Shown: in pieces, positions 10,490 through 21,610 of the stretch | Numbering within the stretch: position 1 is the stretch's first letter | How the letters are laid out: the number at the start of each line of letters is the position of its first letter | Origin: Parietaria judaica | Lineage: Eukaryota > Streptophyta > Magnoliopsida > Rosales > Urticaceae | NCBI GenBank assembly: GCA_954871525.1 | Contig: OX940870.1 | Location: 30,680,555-30,744,554, forward strand | DNA: 64,000 nucleotides | Reading direction: 5' to 3' | Translations under genes and position numbers: made by a program | The notes under the pieces: generated by a model | Told to the model about the DNA's origin: nothing | The model's input: the letters and a program-made list of their open reading frames with translations, nothing else | Database searches by the model: none

Positions 10490-11470
10490 AGCTTCTTGAG
10501 GTAATAAACACTATATTCATGGCAAGGCGGCGAACGGAAAAACGCCACACAACAGTGTTACTCGAGATGAGAAACTGCATGCAGAAAGATTTTCAGGGTA
10601 TGACATAGAATTCCTAATATTGCATTTGGTTTTCCTTGCTTGCTTTTTTGCTATTCAATTTCTTGCCATACAAGATACCTAATGTGAAGATGATAATGCA
10701 GGCTATTTTCTTAATGGCAGTAACGGCTTCCTATGGCATGGAACTTATGTGAGTTACTTTGTATGCGTTCTTTTGCTTTAGCATCTTGGCTAGAACGTAC
10801 TAGAGCTCATTGTTATGTCAATATTAAGAGAGGAATTGGCGGCTTAAGTACTTAAGTTCTATATTTTCTATCAGAAGGCTCATTTATTCTCTCTCAGAAA
10901 AGCGAAGCTTGAGTACTTTTCCCGAAGAAAAAAAAAACGCTAAGTACTGAACTGCACTAATGACAAGAACATATGCCCCAATTCCTCATATTAATATTAT
11001 CTCTTTATGTATCTCTTTATATAAGGTCGATGTTCTGAGTTCTCACAAACAAATAGGCAAATAGAAAAAGATTTTGGCTTCAGATTTATGGTATAAATTG
11101 ACAAACTTAAGTAAATTTTGCCTATTTCCTTGCCATTGGTGTGACAACAACTATATATATATATATATATATGTATGTATATGTATATGTATATGTTGTA
11201 AAATCTGAAGTTATTATTGAGCATTTTGGCTAAGAGAAACGAGAATGGTCGAGTGTTTTTCCATTGCCGTTTCCTTCTCAAGGCCTTTGCAGGGCTCCTA
11301 TAGAGGAACACAATCACTGACATAAGCTGTGAAGAAAATCCTAAGAACTTAGACGAATCTAAAATGGCTTTGAACTTATACACACTACATCTAAGAGTGG
11401 AACAACCTGTGTAAATATAGAGAACAAAATAATCACCAAATAAAAAATAAAAATCAATCGAAACATATCA
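10490..11470. other. Spacer between convergent PPR and UNC93-like genes
   Basis: The stretch holds the 3' ends of two tail-to-tail genes. It contains a (TA)n run at 11152-11172 followed by (TATG)n, and no coding frame I can support. Confidence 0.6.
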
Positions 11471-13345
11471 TCAGTGAGCAAACATAGCCTTGTTTGATGT
11501 TACAGGTCCAGCGTCGTTCTCGTTTCCTTGTTCTTCGCCGTTTATCTCATCTTTGAGAGCCAACAGGACAAGAACCACCATAAGCGGATAGCTCAGCGTG
11601 GTGAGCGACCAGTTGACGATCAGCTGCGATAAAAACGACACCTTGCGCGTGTCCACCTGCCACGCAACAGCCGCTCCGGCGCTCTGTATTCCTTTGTAAA
11701 ACCCGACGTACCTAATTCAACGTAAAGGATAAGTAATTTCAACCATTGCTATATGTCGCGATAGATTGATAGCAAACAGTAACACCATGAGATGACAACT
11801 AGTAATAAGTTTTCCCCTCTGAACTTAAATTTTTTAGCAATTACCCCTCAAAACCGTTTAATAATCAACAATATTCGTCAAAATTTAAGCTACGTGTAAT
11901 AATCACGCTAGTAATTAACGGTCATTTTGTCTCTAAACACTATGTGTCTTAAAATTTGACTAGAACCGTCTGATTGTTTAACAACTAGAAGAGAGTTGCT
12001 AAGATTTATGAATTTAGGAGAAAACTGCTCAGAAAATATTTTGGGGGAAATTGGCAATAGCACGAGTTATGGGGCATAGTTGATGATTAATAAAGAGTTA
12101 TGACCGTTTTGCCTATTAGAGAACGATTTTTGCACAAGAAGATAAATTTGACATCATAAATACGCTCGTTTACCTGCTCAGGATTTCAGAATCATCAGCC
12201 AAAGACCCAATGATCCAATACACCACGCTCTGGAACATGGCGTCAAGCAACCCGTAGCCGAAGTACAACACGAACGGCCCAGCAAATGCACCGCCAGATA
12301 TTTTAAAATCCAGCCGCTCGATTGTTGGCACGTCATCGCGGGAGTACTTAACCTGGTTGACGAGCCCGCCAGCCCAGACTGCTGTGCCGAGAACTGCCAC
12401 CACTCCAATCCCGACCAATCCCCTCGTCCGCCGGCTCCGGAAGCTGAAGTCCAGCAGGTAGCCAATCCCAATCGACCCCACCATCTGCGCTCCCCAGTAG
12501 AACACGTTGTTCAGCCCTCTCGTTCGCAGCGTAAAAAGCGCGCCGTTGACGTTGTTGAACTGATACGTGTAGAAGAAGTTGCTCGACCACGACGCGGGGA
12601 CAAGGAGGAGCATCTTCCAGTTGAAGAACAACTTCCCTATCTCGACGAGCTCCGTCGTGACATTGGAGTACTGCACGTTGGAGCAGCGCGACCCGTCATT
12701 GCGGACAACCTTGCTCGGGTGGAGCACGGCAAGCGAGAGAACCGCGCCACAGGCCATGAAGGTCATGAAGACGATGTAGGTGGCGTCGTTGACGGAGGCG
12801 GCTTCGGTCCTGTGGTAGTTGAGGACAAAAGGGATGAGGCCGCCTATGACGCCGCCGAGGTTGAAGATGCTCCAAAAAATAGAGATGTAAGTCCCTTTGC
12901 GGGACGGTGGCGGGTACGACGTCATGATGGCACCCTGAGCCGCCCACAGGAGGCCGGCGCCGATTCCGAGGATGGCGCCGGCGGCGACAACGAAGCCCTG
13001 GCTCTGGGTGTGGTTGTAGTTAAGGAAGGAGCCGGCATAAAGGACATAGGTGGAGCAAGCGGAAATGAGTGTAAGGCGGGGCCCAAGGATGTTGTAGATG
13101 CCACCGCCGAGGACGCCGAAGAGAGCAAAGGTGGTGTAGAGGGCGGTGAGGGCGTTGTCGGCCGCCGTGGGGTCCACCTGGCCTCCTCCGCCCATACCGG
13201 ACAGCGCGTTGAACATCCCTGGGCAGCAGAAGCACACCAGCCCGATCAGGACCACCTGCACGATCGGCGAGTTGTATCGCAGCCCCGATTTGGTGGCCGG
13301 AACTTCGCTCTGGCCACCCGTTTCCCGATCTCCTTCGTAGCCCAT
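11471..13345 (-). CDS. UNC93-like membrane protein (MFS fold)
   Basis: Plant UNC93-like proteins are multi-span membrane proteins of the major facilitator fold, related to animal UNC-93, which is linked to potassium channel regulation. The coding sequence is exon 1 13345-12174 and exon 2 11711-11471; the codon AG|G for Arg spans the join and the product is 470 residues. Repeated hydrophobic segments are visible, for example VVLIGLVCFCCPGMFNAL, ALFGVLGGGIYNILGPRL and GAILGIGAGLLWAAQGA. The C-terminus has a final hydrophobic span (LTTLSYPLMVVLVLLAL) and an acidic tail. The ATG at 13345 is used; the frame stays open two codons upstream without another ATG. A leader intron is likely (donor at 13739, acceptor at 13379) and a TATATA string lies near 13870. 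The closest family member I recall is Arabidopsis UNC93-like protein 3. The intron holds a foldback repeat. Confidence 0.92.
11808..12026. mobile_element. Foldback MITE in the UNC93-like intron
   Basis: The left arm starts AGTTTTCCCCTCTGAAC and the right arm, read on the minus strand, starts AGTTTTCTCCTAAATTC. Arms of roughly 80 bases pair imperfectly around a short centre. No coding capacity. Superfamily and target duplication are not clear. Confidence 0.6.
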
Positions 13346-13938
13346 TTTCAACGATTGGCCGTAGCGTTGTTCTCTTCTCTGTTGAGAATAATGTTAACAG
13401 AAATTGGTCAGATTTGGAACGAATGTGTCTCTCCAGATCGTGAAAATCATCACAAACTAGACCATGATTAAAGGTATAGATAGTTCCAAGGTATGACTTT
13501 AAACTCCGTGAGTGTGAATATATATATATATATATATATATAGACAGATTCGTACGTATATAACTATTAACTATGTATAAGCTCCTCTATAGGTTTGTCC
13601 AGAAATGGTCAAAAATTGAACTGAAACTGCGTAAAATCTGGTCATAGTAATTGAATCGTCCTCCAAATCGAGAGCGCAATGAAGAGATTAAGGAAAGAAG
13701 ATTGATTGATTGATTGAATTGGCATCAGGAATGACTCACCGGAAACTCCGACCCAGTACAGTAATGGTGTGGTATTACACACTCAAAGCCATGGGAAATG
13801 GAGGTGATCGTGATCAGTTCTGGTCTCGAAGAATCCTGAGTGTAAGATTCAAACCATGGAGTTTATTCTATATATAGATAGAATAGATAGTTTCCTGCTT
13901 GTTATTATTATATTTTAAAATTAAAATACTTATTGTTA

Positions 13939-14635
13939 GGATAATTGCGTCACTACTAACCTTGAGTATACTTGCAATTAGCTCCTTTTCACTTTGAAAA
14001 AAAACAACTACACCTTCTCAACTTTGAATTTTTTGGCATTTGCACCTTTGAATTTTTTAAAAAATACAAATACATTTGTATATTTTTAATTTTGGCTATT
14101 ACTATGAATCCAGCTGTTATACAATACGTTTCTGTTTAATTTATTTTGAAATAAGTGGCATAATCTTTTCTTGTTTTTTAAAATTAGTAAATGACTTTTA
14201 ATTTTAAGTACATTTTTCGTTTGTATTATGATCGATATTCAAAAGAATTATAAGAGATTTTTAAAAAAATTAGTCAAAATTTAAAATATACAAGTGCGTT
14301 TAAGTGTATTTTTTCCACGGGCTTCAATTCGCTCTTGATCGTGGGTGGTAAATTTTAGTGGTAGAATCCGATTGTCTCCGGGCTATCCAACTTGTTAAGG
14401 GGCAATATCTTAATAGTTTGCAAGGGCCGATCCTGACCAAGAAGGTGGCTCCGTCCGGCACACTTCGATGGATTCCAAGAAACTATTTTAAAAAAAAAAA
14501 GTATTTCTCTATTTTAAAAATTAAGAAACTGCAAATGTCAGAAAATTCAAAATTAAAGAGTTTAAATATTAATTTCAATGTTAGAACAGAAGGAGTAGCA
14601 TCCTAAAATTTTAGGGGTATTGATGCTAATTTCCC
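13939..14635. mobile_element. Inverted-repeat element carrying an RNase H-like fragment
   Basis: The left end (GGATAATTGCGTCACTAC) and the complement of the right end (GGGAAATTAGCATCAATACC) are related, and the arms share TTTGAATTTT and CATTTGCA further in. Inside, at 14322-14400, an open stretch reads ALDRGW-stop-ILVVESDCLRAIQLV, close to the RVT_3/RNase H-like domain common in plant LINE-derived genes. This looks like a captured, broken fragment; it is not a gene. Confidence 0.5.
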
Positions 14636-14639
14636 TATT

Positions 14640-16006
14640 TTTTAAACGTAACAATTTAAGAAAATTGTAACAGACAGAACTATGTGCATTAAATAACAAA
14701 AATAGAAGAAGAATTTATTGCGTAAAATGACAGGGAGCTGCAGAGGACAACGAGTAGAACCAATTACAATCATTATTTTGGCAAATATAATATTTTTTTT
14801 AATCGGTAGACTAGACTAAATATAAATACAGATATTCTTTAGAGATATTTGCGGAAAAAGTACTACAATGTGTGATGTGTTTTATAATATGCAGTATATT
14901 TAAATTTTCTTTTCACGAGGAATTTTTTTTTTTAAATAACTCTATTGTAAAAATTTAAAACTTACTACAAGTTTTTTTTTTTAATTTGCTACGATAAAAA
15001 TAGATTTAGAACTTGTAAAATTTAAAATATACCGCGTAGATATAGGTACTTTATAGTACTTTTGCCGCAAATATCCCTAGACCCTATAATTTATTATTCT
15101 TTTCACGTTTCCAGCACATATAAGTTCACACGGATAGAACTTGTATCAATTACGATAAGAAATCACATATAAATTGGGGACTAGGTTTGAATTTGGTGTT
15201 AGCTAATAAAAAATATACTCTCTTAATTATTTTTATATTTCTAATATTATTATAAATTCAATTTTTCCGTAATTCGGAAGTGATATATTATTATAAGCCC
15301 CCAAAGTCTTCCTGATCCGAATCTTTTAATAAATGTATAAAATATGATCTTGTGGGTCCTATGAGTCTTCTAACATACTGCATTTACTGATGCCCTTAAA
15401 TCTTGAACAACTTCAAGTTTGATTTACGAGTACACCACCATGCAACTAAGGTATTAAATTTTTCGAATATTCATCGGCATGTCTATCAAAAATCTTTTTT
15501 TGAAGATATGCAAAAGATATATCCATCGGCATACCCATCGATTTATATATGAGATACTCATCGACAAGCGATATATCCGTAAAACGAAAAATGCAAAAAA
15601 ACGACATCGGCAAGCGGTATTTAAAACCTTGCATGCAACTGGTCTACTGATCATGGACTTATGGTATGAAATTTGAAAAATAAACTCGATGAGTAAATTG
15701 CAAACTAATAAGTGTACCACAAAATAAGTGAGTATATTGCTATATTTTTTTGTAATAAAATTAATATTAGTCACGTGATGTATTAGTAGTAGAAGAAACA
15801 AAATGAGCATATTTAAAACACGTCACGTGACACTTAATAGAGAAAATATGACATTTTAAAAATTTAGTCCTTACAAGAACTCGAGAATAAGTCCCAATTT
15901 TTTTATATGTTTTTTTTGATGTCTCTACAGTAAAACCAATCAAGGTTTAAGTCTTGGCCAGCATAATGCGACAAAAGCATATCACAAAAGTCAGCAAAAA
16001 ACAAAA
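14640..16006. other. AT-rich spacer, no gene seen
   Basis: Very AT-rich sequence with short poly-T runs. Short open frames on both strands at 15446-15810 are of low complexity and are not supported as genes. Confidence 0.55.
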
Positions 16007-16454
16007 GGGATAATAGCGGCATAAGTCCTCAACCTTTACTCAACCGGGGCGGCATAGCCCCAACCCTATTTAATAGCGGTATAAGTACCAAAAGATGATT
16101 TCCGTCCATATTTGAATGACGGAAGTAGTCAACGTTTGCGTGGTCAGCTTCTCGTCAACGTGGACGCCACGTAATTTGACATGTCACCATACACGTCATC
16201 CTCGCGCCATCAACTTTAATGCAATCGCCATTAATTTTGCATTAAATTTGATGACGCGAGGATGACATGTATGGTGACATGTCAAATTACGTGGCGTCCA
16301 CGTTGACGAGAAGCTGACCACGCAAACGTTGACTACTTCTGTTAGTCAAATATGGACGGAAATCATCTTTTGCTACTTATACCGCTATTAAATGAGGTTG
16401 GGGCTATGCCGCCCCAGTTGAGTAAAGGTTGAGGACTTATGCCGCTATTATCCC
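16007..16454. mobile_element. Near-perfect palindromic MITE (MULE-like foldback)
   Basis: The 448-bp element starts GGGATAATAGCGGCATAAG and ends with its complement. Almost the whole length pairs with itself: for example GTGGCGTCCACGTTGACGAG on the right matches the complement of the left arm, leaving a centre of only a few tens of bases near 16225. The flanks AAAACAAAA and TAAATAAAA could be a diverged 9-bp target duplication, which would fit Mutator-derived elements. No coding capacity. Confidence 0.85.
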
Positions 16455-16990
16455 TAAATAAAATTAATAAAACCGTGATTTTTAATGAACAGACTGCAGA
16501 CTACAAACAATTATTATTTTTTTAATTTGTTTTGTCTAGTTATTTAATTTGGGAGCCGGCCGGAACGGCTGTAGATACATTCCTTTGTGAATTTCAGTCC
16601 AAATTGAAAGGGCCAAAATTTCAAAGATATTTAATTATAATACTACATACATATTCTAAACGTAAAGCTTGCTTGATTATAGCTTGGAACATTTCAGATT
16701 GTGATATCTGTATATTTATCTAATAATTAATTGCAGTTATTAGTCCTATGTTGCTATGACCAATAAGAATAAGAGTCGGCTATGGAGATGTTTTTCTATA
16801 TATTTATCTACTTCTTTTCTTTCTCTTTTTCTTTTTTGTTTGTCGTAAACGCGGTTGATGTAGGCTTGTCCACGTGGCAAAAATTTGTTATGTCAGCAAC
16901 CCACATTTGTTCATGTGACCAGAGTTAACGGGTAAGTTAATTGCGTTACGAGAACGGAGTGGTCAATTCCCCAAAATGTGACTTTGAGTA

Positions 16991-17555
16991 TGTACGAAAT
17001 AATCTCAGATAAATGAAATTTAGTACTGCTTATGACTATTAAAGACGTTTAACAACTATAATCTTTATGACCAGAAAACCAACAAAAAAACGTTTTCAAG
17101 CATTAATCAGAAATCAATTTCTAAACGTTTGCATACTTAAGTTTAGCTATAAGTAGAAGTATATAAGAAAGCTTTTTACATAGTAGAAACACAAAGTTTT
17201 CTTAGAATACAGTAGTTGGTTTCTTATGTTTTTCATTGAGTCTCAAAAGCTTACAGATCGAGTTTGTCACCAGTTTCTAGGTGTTTTGAATCCGGCGATA
17301 TAGCCTCTGCACTCTGGGAAGAAGACGGACCGATGCTTTCCAACATCGGGAGGGGCTAAATCTGCTTCAAGGGAAGCGTCGAACACGCCTATGCATCTTC
17401 TCTCTGAATTTTTCATTTGCAGTTTCTTGGCTTTTGGATCGCTGAGATTTGACGCCACCATTGTTGCAGCTTGGAGCTTTGGAGCTTTACGGATTCATAT
17501 TTCTTCTGTGTATTTTCTGTGTATTTTTTCTCTAGATTAAACTCTGTATTTAACA
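16991..17555 (-). mobile_element. 565-bp TG...CA insertion with 5-bp direct repeats (solo-LTR-like)
   Basis: The insert begins TGT and ends ACA. It is flanked by GAGTA at 16986-16990 and 17556-17560, and it interrupts a MITE copy whose uninterrupted sequence is seen at 42330-42340. TGT...ACA ends and a 5-bp target duplication are the hallmarks of an LTR left by recombination. It holds a 64-codon frame on the minus strand. No internal repeat pair is seen, so a TRIM-type element is less likely. Confidence 0.6.
17267..17461 (-). CDS. Small 64-residue hypothetical protein inside the solo-LTR-like insertion
   Basis: I do not recognise this frame. It encodes a basic N-terminal half rich in Lys and Arg (KAKKLQMKNSERR) followed by an acidic stretch and a C-terminus ending FKTPRNW. 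Composition and codon use look protein-like compared with the AT-rich surroundings. On the minus strand a TATA-like TAAATA lies about 90 bases upstream of the ATG, near the start of the insertion, so the insertion may carry its own promoter. It could be a real short gene mobilised by a retroelement, or a chance frame inside an LTR. No membrane segment or signal peptide is seen. Confidence 0.4.
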   Translation of the reverse strand: MVASNLSDPKAKKLQMKNSERRCIGVFDASLEADLAPPDVGKHRSVFFPECRGYIAGFKTPRNW

Positions 17556-17803
17556 GAGTATTTTTACCACCACTTTTAGACTTTGGATACACGAGGAGTT
17601 CTTTGACTAAACTTTAAATATTTTCACCATCATTAACCCTACGTAAAAATGAAAATATGTATATTGTTTTTAGATGCGACAGACAACAATGCATTGTGTT
17701 ACTTGTTTCATTAAGACGTTTTGCAAGTTAATCACAGTTTTAGACCATAAACCCACTGTTTTTATTTTATCAATCTAAATGTTACTAATCACTAGTGGAA
17801 AAG

Positions 17804-17822
17804 CACCGCGCTTCGCGCGGTG
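17804..17822 (-). other. Helitron 3'-terminal hairpin
   Basis: Eight-base perfect stem CACCGCGC/GCGCGGTG with a three-base loop, 8 bases from the terminal CTAG. It serves as the replication terminator in rolling-circle transposons. Confidence 0.85.
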
Positions 17823-20789
17823 GCGATGAAATATTGTTTATAATTTTGTAGAAAACGTAATAATTTTAATTTTGGATTGTATATTAACTTTACAAATTAT
17901 GTTATTTTAATAATATTTTACTTTTTTTTTTTATATAAATGATGATCAAACTATATTAAACACTTCTATAATAATGGATAATGCTTTTATTATGTTTTTT
18001 GATTGTTTGTGTTTTTAATTTTCCATTACATAATTAACTTCAGTTTTTTGTATTTATTATGTTTGTCTAAGAATTAAATGTGAGATGGTAAGATGTAAAG
18101 AAATGATTGAGATTTGTCATTTTTTTAGAATTAGTGAAGTATAAGGTGTTTCACGCAGTGGAGAAAGAATATTCTTATAATTTTGATGAATATACGAAAA
18201 AATATTATTTAAATTGTGTGTTATAATTGAATAACCTAAATCAAATACAACACGCACTATTTTCGATATGCAGTTACTTGTATATAATGTCTTGATTGTA
18301 AAAATATACATGCTTCTATTTTAAAAATTTAAGAGATTAACATAATAAAACAACTCAAAAATTCAATTTTAATAAAAATAATATCACATTCCATTTAGAT
18401 AATCACATATAATGAATATTAACGAAATCAAAATTTAATGTATATTAGTGCATATATATATAAGGAGACATTTAGTGATATAACTTCTTTCTTTTTTCTT
18501 CTATCAATGGCATCACACTTTAAATTCTTGTATACTTGTAGAATCATAAATCCTTGTTTTACTATTTTCCCACCTCACACTTCAAAACCTTCCTAACTGC
18601 ACTTTGCGCGGTGACAAAAGCGTTTGTAAAATTTAGATAAAAATACTGGTCAAATTTTTTTTCTTTTCAAACTCATTATTCTTTTTAGTTTATTGACTAT
18701 CACTAAAAACCATCAATCGTAAATAAATTCTCTCTCCAACAGTAAAAGTAGAAAAGCTGAATAAGTGTTTGGTATATGTTTTACTTTATCTAACTTGGAT
18801 TGTTCCTAAGATGTTTTTAGGTTTGCTTCATAAAATCTGAGATGGGCTTTTTAGTTGTTTTCTATTTTCTTAACTCAAATTTTATTTTCTTTCTTTTTAC
18901 TTTATATCGATCTTCTCTGTGTTAATTTTCTCTCGACCTTCATTTTCCCTTACTCCGGCGACTCATTGTTGGCGACCCATCATTTTTTGGCTGGAAAACC
19001 TTCTTCCGACGTCGTCGACCCACCACCCCTTCATTGGAAAATCATTGACCCACCATTGTCGAATCATCAATCCATCGCCTATCGATGACCCCCATCCACC
19101 CTCGCCGACCAGCCATCCCCGTCGATTCTTCGTCTTCGTCCCTTCTTCGTCGCCCATTGCTCTATGTCGACCCTTCAGGCCTTTATTTCGAGACCTTTTG
19201 CTATCAACCATCACTCTTTCATTGTCGACTATTGTCTGGCGAAGAGAACCTTCAAACGAATGATAGGGATCAGACAGGATTTTTAAACGTGGATGAAGTT
19301 TTAAACCTTTTGAGGAGCCTTACTATAAAATCAGTCACATATGGTATAATCTTGGTGGGTAATTTTTATATCAACTAACATTAATGTCAACCTTATACGT
19401 TAGCATGTGATATGTTCGATAAAATGCATATGATAGAATTTTGTTCTCTTTAGTTTAAACATAATCAATTCATGATGTTTAAAGGTTGATTTTTTTGTTT
19501 GCTCGTATGATAATCAAGGTTATAAATTTATGAAGTTTATAAGTAATAAGCTACTGCCACATCTTTAAAGTTTTTTATGCTAATTGTTCAATGAAAATTT
19601 TATATGTTTTATGTACTAAAAATATAACTATCTCTAATTTTTATGATTATGTAGTACTTATGCTTCATATAATTAGATGTTTCTATAATTGATGTAATTA
19701 TATTTATTCTAGTAATGTATTAAAAATATAAATTAAAAATAAAAAGTAAAAACAGAATCATGTACCAAACCGTTATTCTGTTTTTTCATTATTTGAATAA
19801 GAAATACCAAAATGTGTACCAAAAAGTTATTTAAAATAAAATGCAATGATATTTTATAATACAACTATAAAATTATGAGTTATGAGAACACAAAACAGTT
19901 TGAGTTGACTACCAAACACAGCCAGTAGGTTTTATATTTTAAAACTCTTACAAATTTAGTTGGTATGTCTCATGTTACATATAGTAGTAAAAGTCTTAAT
20001 ACATAAATACAACTTCCTGCATTGTAAGTATATGTGTTTCATATGAAACTTTATATCTATAAGTCTTTAAAATACCACTCTGTAAACCATAAGTAATTGT
20101 TATCTAACTAAATTAACCAATCGTTTACGTCCTCAATTACACCAAAAATTACAACCACCGATACGAAAATAACACGAAATCAGAAATATAAAGAACAAAA
20201 ATGTCAAAGTTGCTAAAGAAGATAAAGCTGTGCAGGGAAGGTCATCTAACTACATTGTGTGACCGAGTGAAGTTGTGCCACTGTCCAACAACATAATAAA
20301 TACAAAAAACTGAAGTTAATTATGTAATGGAAAATTAAAAACACAAACAATCAAAAAACATAAATAAAAATAATTATGGGTTTGAGGAGGCTGAGGACGA
20401 AGTCCTTGACCTGTTGGACCGCGGGGATACCGGGGGCGGTGGCCACCTAAAGCATTTTAAATAACTTGAGATGTTAGACCAAAAAATTTTGCTAACCACC
20501 AACCGAAGAAAAAATATTGCTTATAGTTTGCTTACACCCGAATCCAAAAAAAAAAAAAAACCACAAAATACAATTCAAATAAGAATTTTGAGCAATGTAA
20601 TACCTTCGCATTAGTAGCCATTCGGAGCACGTTGAGCGTGCGTGCGAAATTAAACCTAAAATTATATTTGATATCGAGCAAAACATAAAAAATAAAAAAT
20701 AAAAGCACTGTGATGTATACAATTAATCAAAAACAAAAAATTAAAAGCAAAATTGAAATATAAATTGATGCAAGTTGAACCTTTGTCAA

Positions 20790-21110
20790 GGCGAACAGAA
20801 ACGATGTTGCTGATCGTAGCGGACTGAAGGCAAAGCTCGACGGACAGTTGTAGACTTCCAACCAAAAAGAAATATAAATGGGTGAGTGTTATTCGAACGA
20901 ACTGAACTGAGTGCACCAACTTACCTTGGAGCGATAGCGTGCTTCGTCGCAACAACGTGGGAATCGTGCAAGCACCAAACAACGTCACCATCGTCGTCAC
21001 TATCACCATCGATATTGCGGGAGAGAGTTTCAATCGTTGCGGCTGGGATGTTGAAAGAGAGATTTGGAGAACGGGGAGCGTGATGGGGGCTTTTGAACCC
21101 TATGTCGATC
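20790..21110 (-). pseudogene. Captured gene-like fragment inside the Helitron
   Basis: On the minus strand an open segment with normal codon composition (for example ISMVIVTTMVTLFGAC) runs to TCCAAG-GTAAGT at about 20926, a strong splice-donor match. It lies just inside the 5' end of the Helitron. I do not recognise the source gene. A fragment of a host gene picked up by the Helitron is the simplest reading. Confidence 0.3.
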
Positions 21111-21506
21111 GATATAGGAGAGTTGCAATCTTTTCATTTTCCAGTATTATTTTGCATAAATAACTCAATCAATACCAAATGAAATTAACTGTTATACATA
21201 TGAGACATATGGAAGGCTAACAATCGTGTAAACGTCTAATGATTAGACTCATGTATGCATTTGATGTTCATTAAAGGAAATAAATAATGCGATAATGAAG
21301 CATAACACGCATGAAAAGAATGAAGGCTGCCAAAAAAAAATGTGAAAACATGAGAAAATAGGAATCCACATTTCCTTGATTTTTGTTGTGCCAAGTCATC
21401 TATCTTTGATTTTGTTTTTATATATATATAGATTAATTTTTTATTTTATTTTTTTGGAACAACCAAAACGTAACTTTAAGCAGAAAAAAAGCATAATTCT
21501 TGTTTG

Positions 21507-21610
21507 CTCATAAGAGCATTACCGAAGATGACACAATACAGGAAACGATGGAGATGTACTCATAAGAGCATTACCGAAGATGACACAATACAGGAAACGA
21601 TGGAGATGTA
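21507..21610. repeat. Exact tandem duplication of 52 bp
   Basis: The unit CTCATAAGAGCATTACC...GGAGATGTA occupies 21507-21558 and 21559-21610 without mismatch. Perfect identity points to a recent duplication. It lies 75 bases outside the Helitron's right end. Confidence 0.95.

Larger units (their letters stand above)
16832..17639. mobile_element. Partial copy of a GGGTTAATGAYGG foldback element, split by a later insertion
   Basis: The sequence from about 16832 to 16990 (CTTGTCCACGTGGCAAAAA, GTTAACGGGTAAGTTA, AATGTGACTTTGAGTA) and from 17561 to 17639 (ACCACTTTTAGACTTTGG, TTTTCACCATCATTAACCC) together match the right half of the complete element at 41953-42404. The left arm is missing. The two parts are separated by the TG...CA insertion at 16991-17555. 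Confidence 0.7.
17792..21432 (-). mobile_element. Non-autonomous Helitron, 3.64 kb, minus orientation
   Basis: On the minus strand the element starts TCTATATATATATAAAAAC (from 21432) and ends CTAG (17795-17792). A perfect 8-bp hairpin (CACCGCGC-GAA-GCGCGGTG, 17804-17822) lies 8 bases before CTAG. The flanking bases are A on the left (17791) and T on the right (21433), so it sits in an AT dinucleotide as Helitrons do. These four marks together are diagnostic of the class. I see no Rep or helicase domain, so it must move with help from another copy. Internal GC-richer islands (20390-20450, 20790-21110) look like captured gene pieces. Confidence 0.85.

Noticed and set aside
12719..13471. 250-codon plus-strand frame
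   Set aside because: Antisense to exon 1 of the UNC93-like gene, which has clear family sequence and splice sites.
18855..19378. Overlapping plus-strand frames inside the Helitron
   Set aside because: Low-complexity Pro/Ser/His-rich translations without a family match; opposite orientation to the element.
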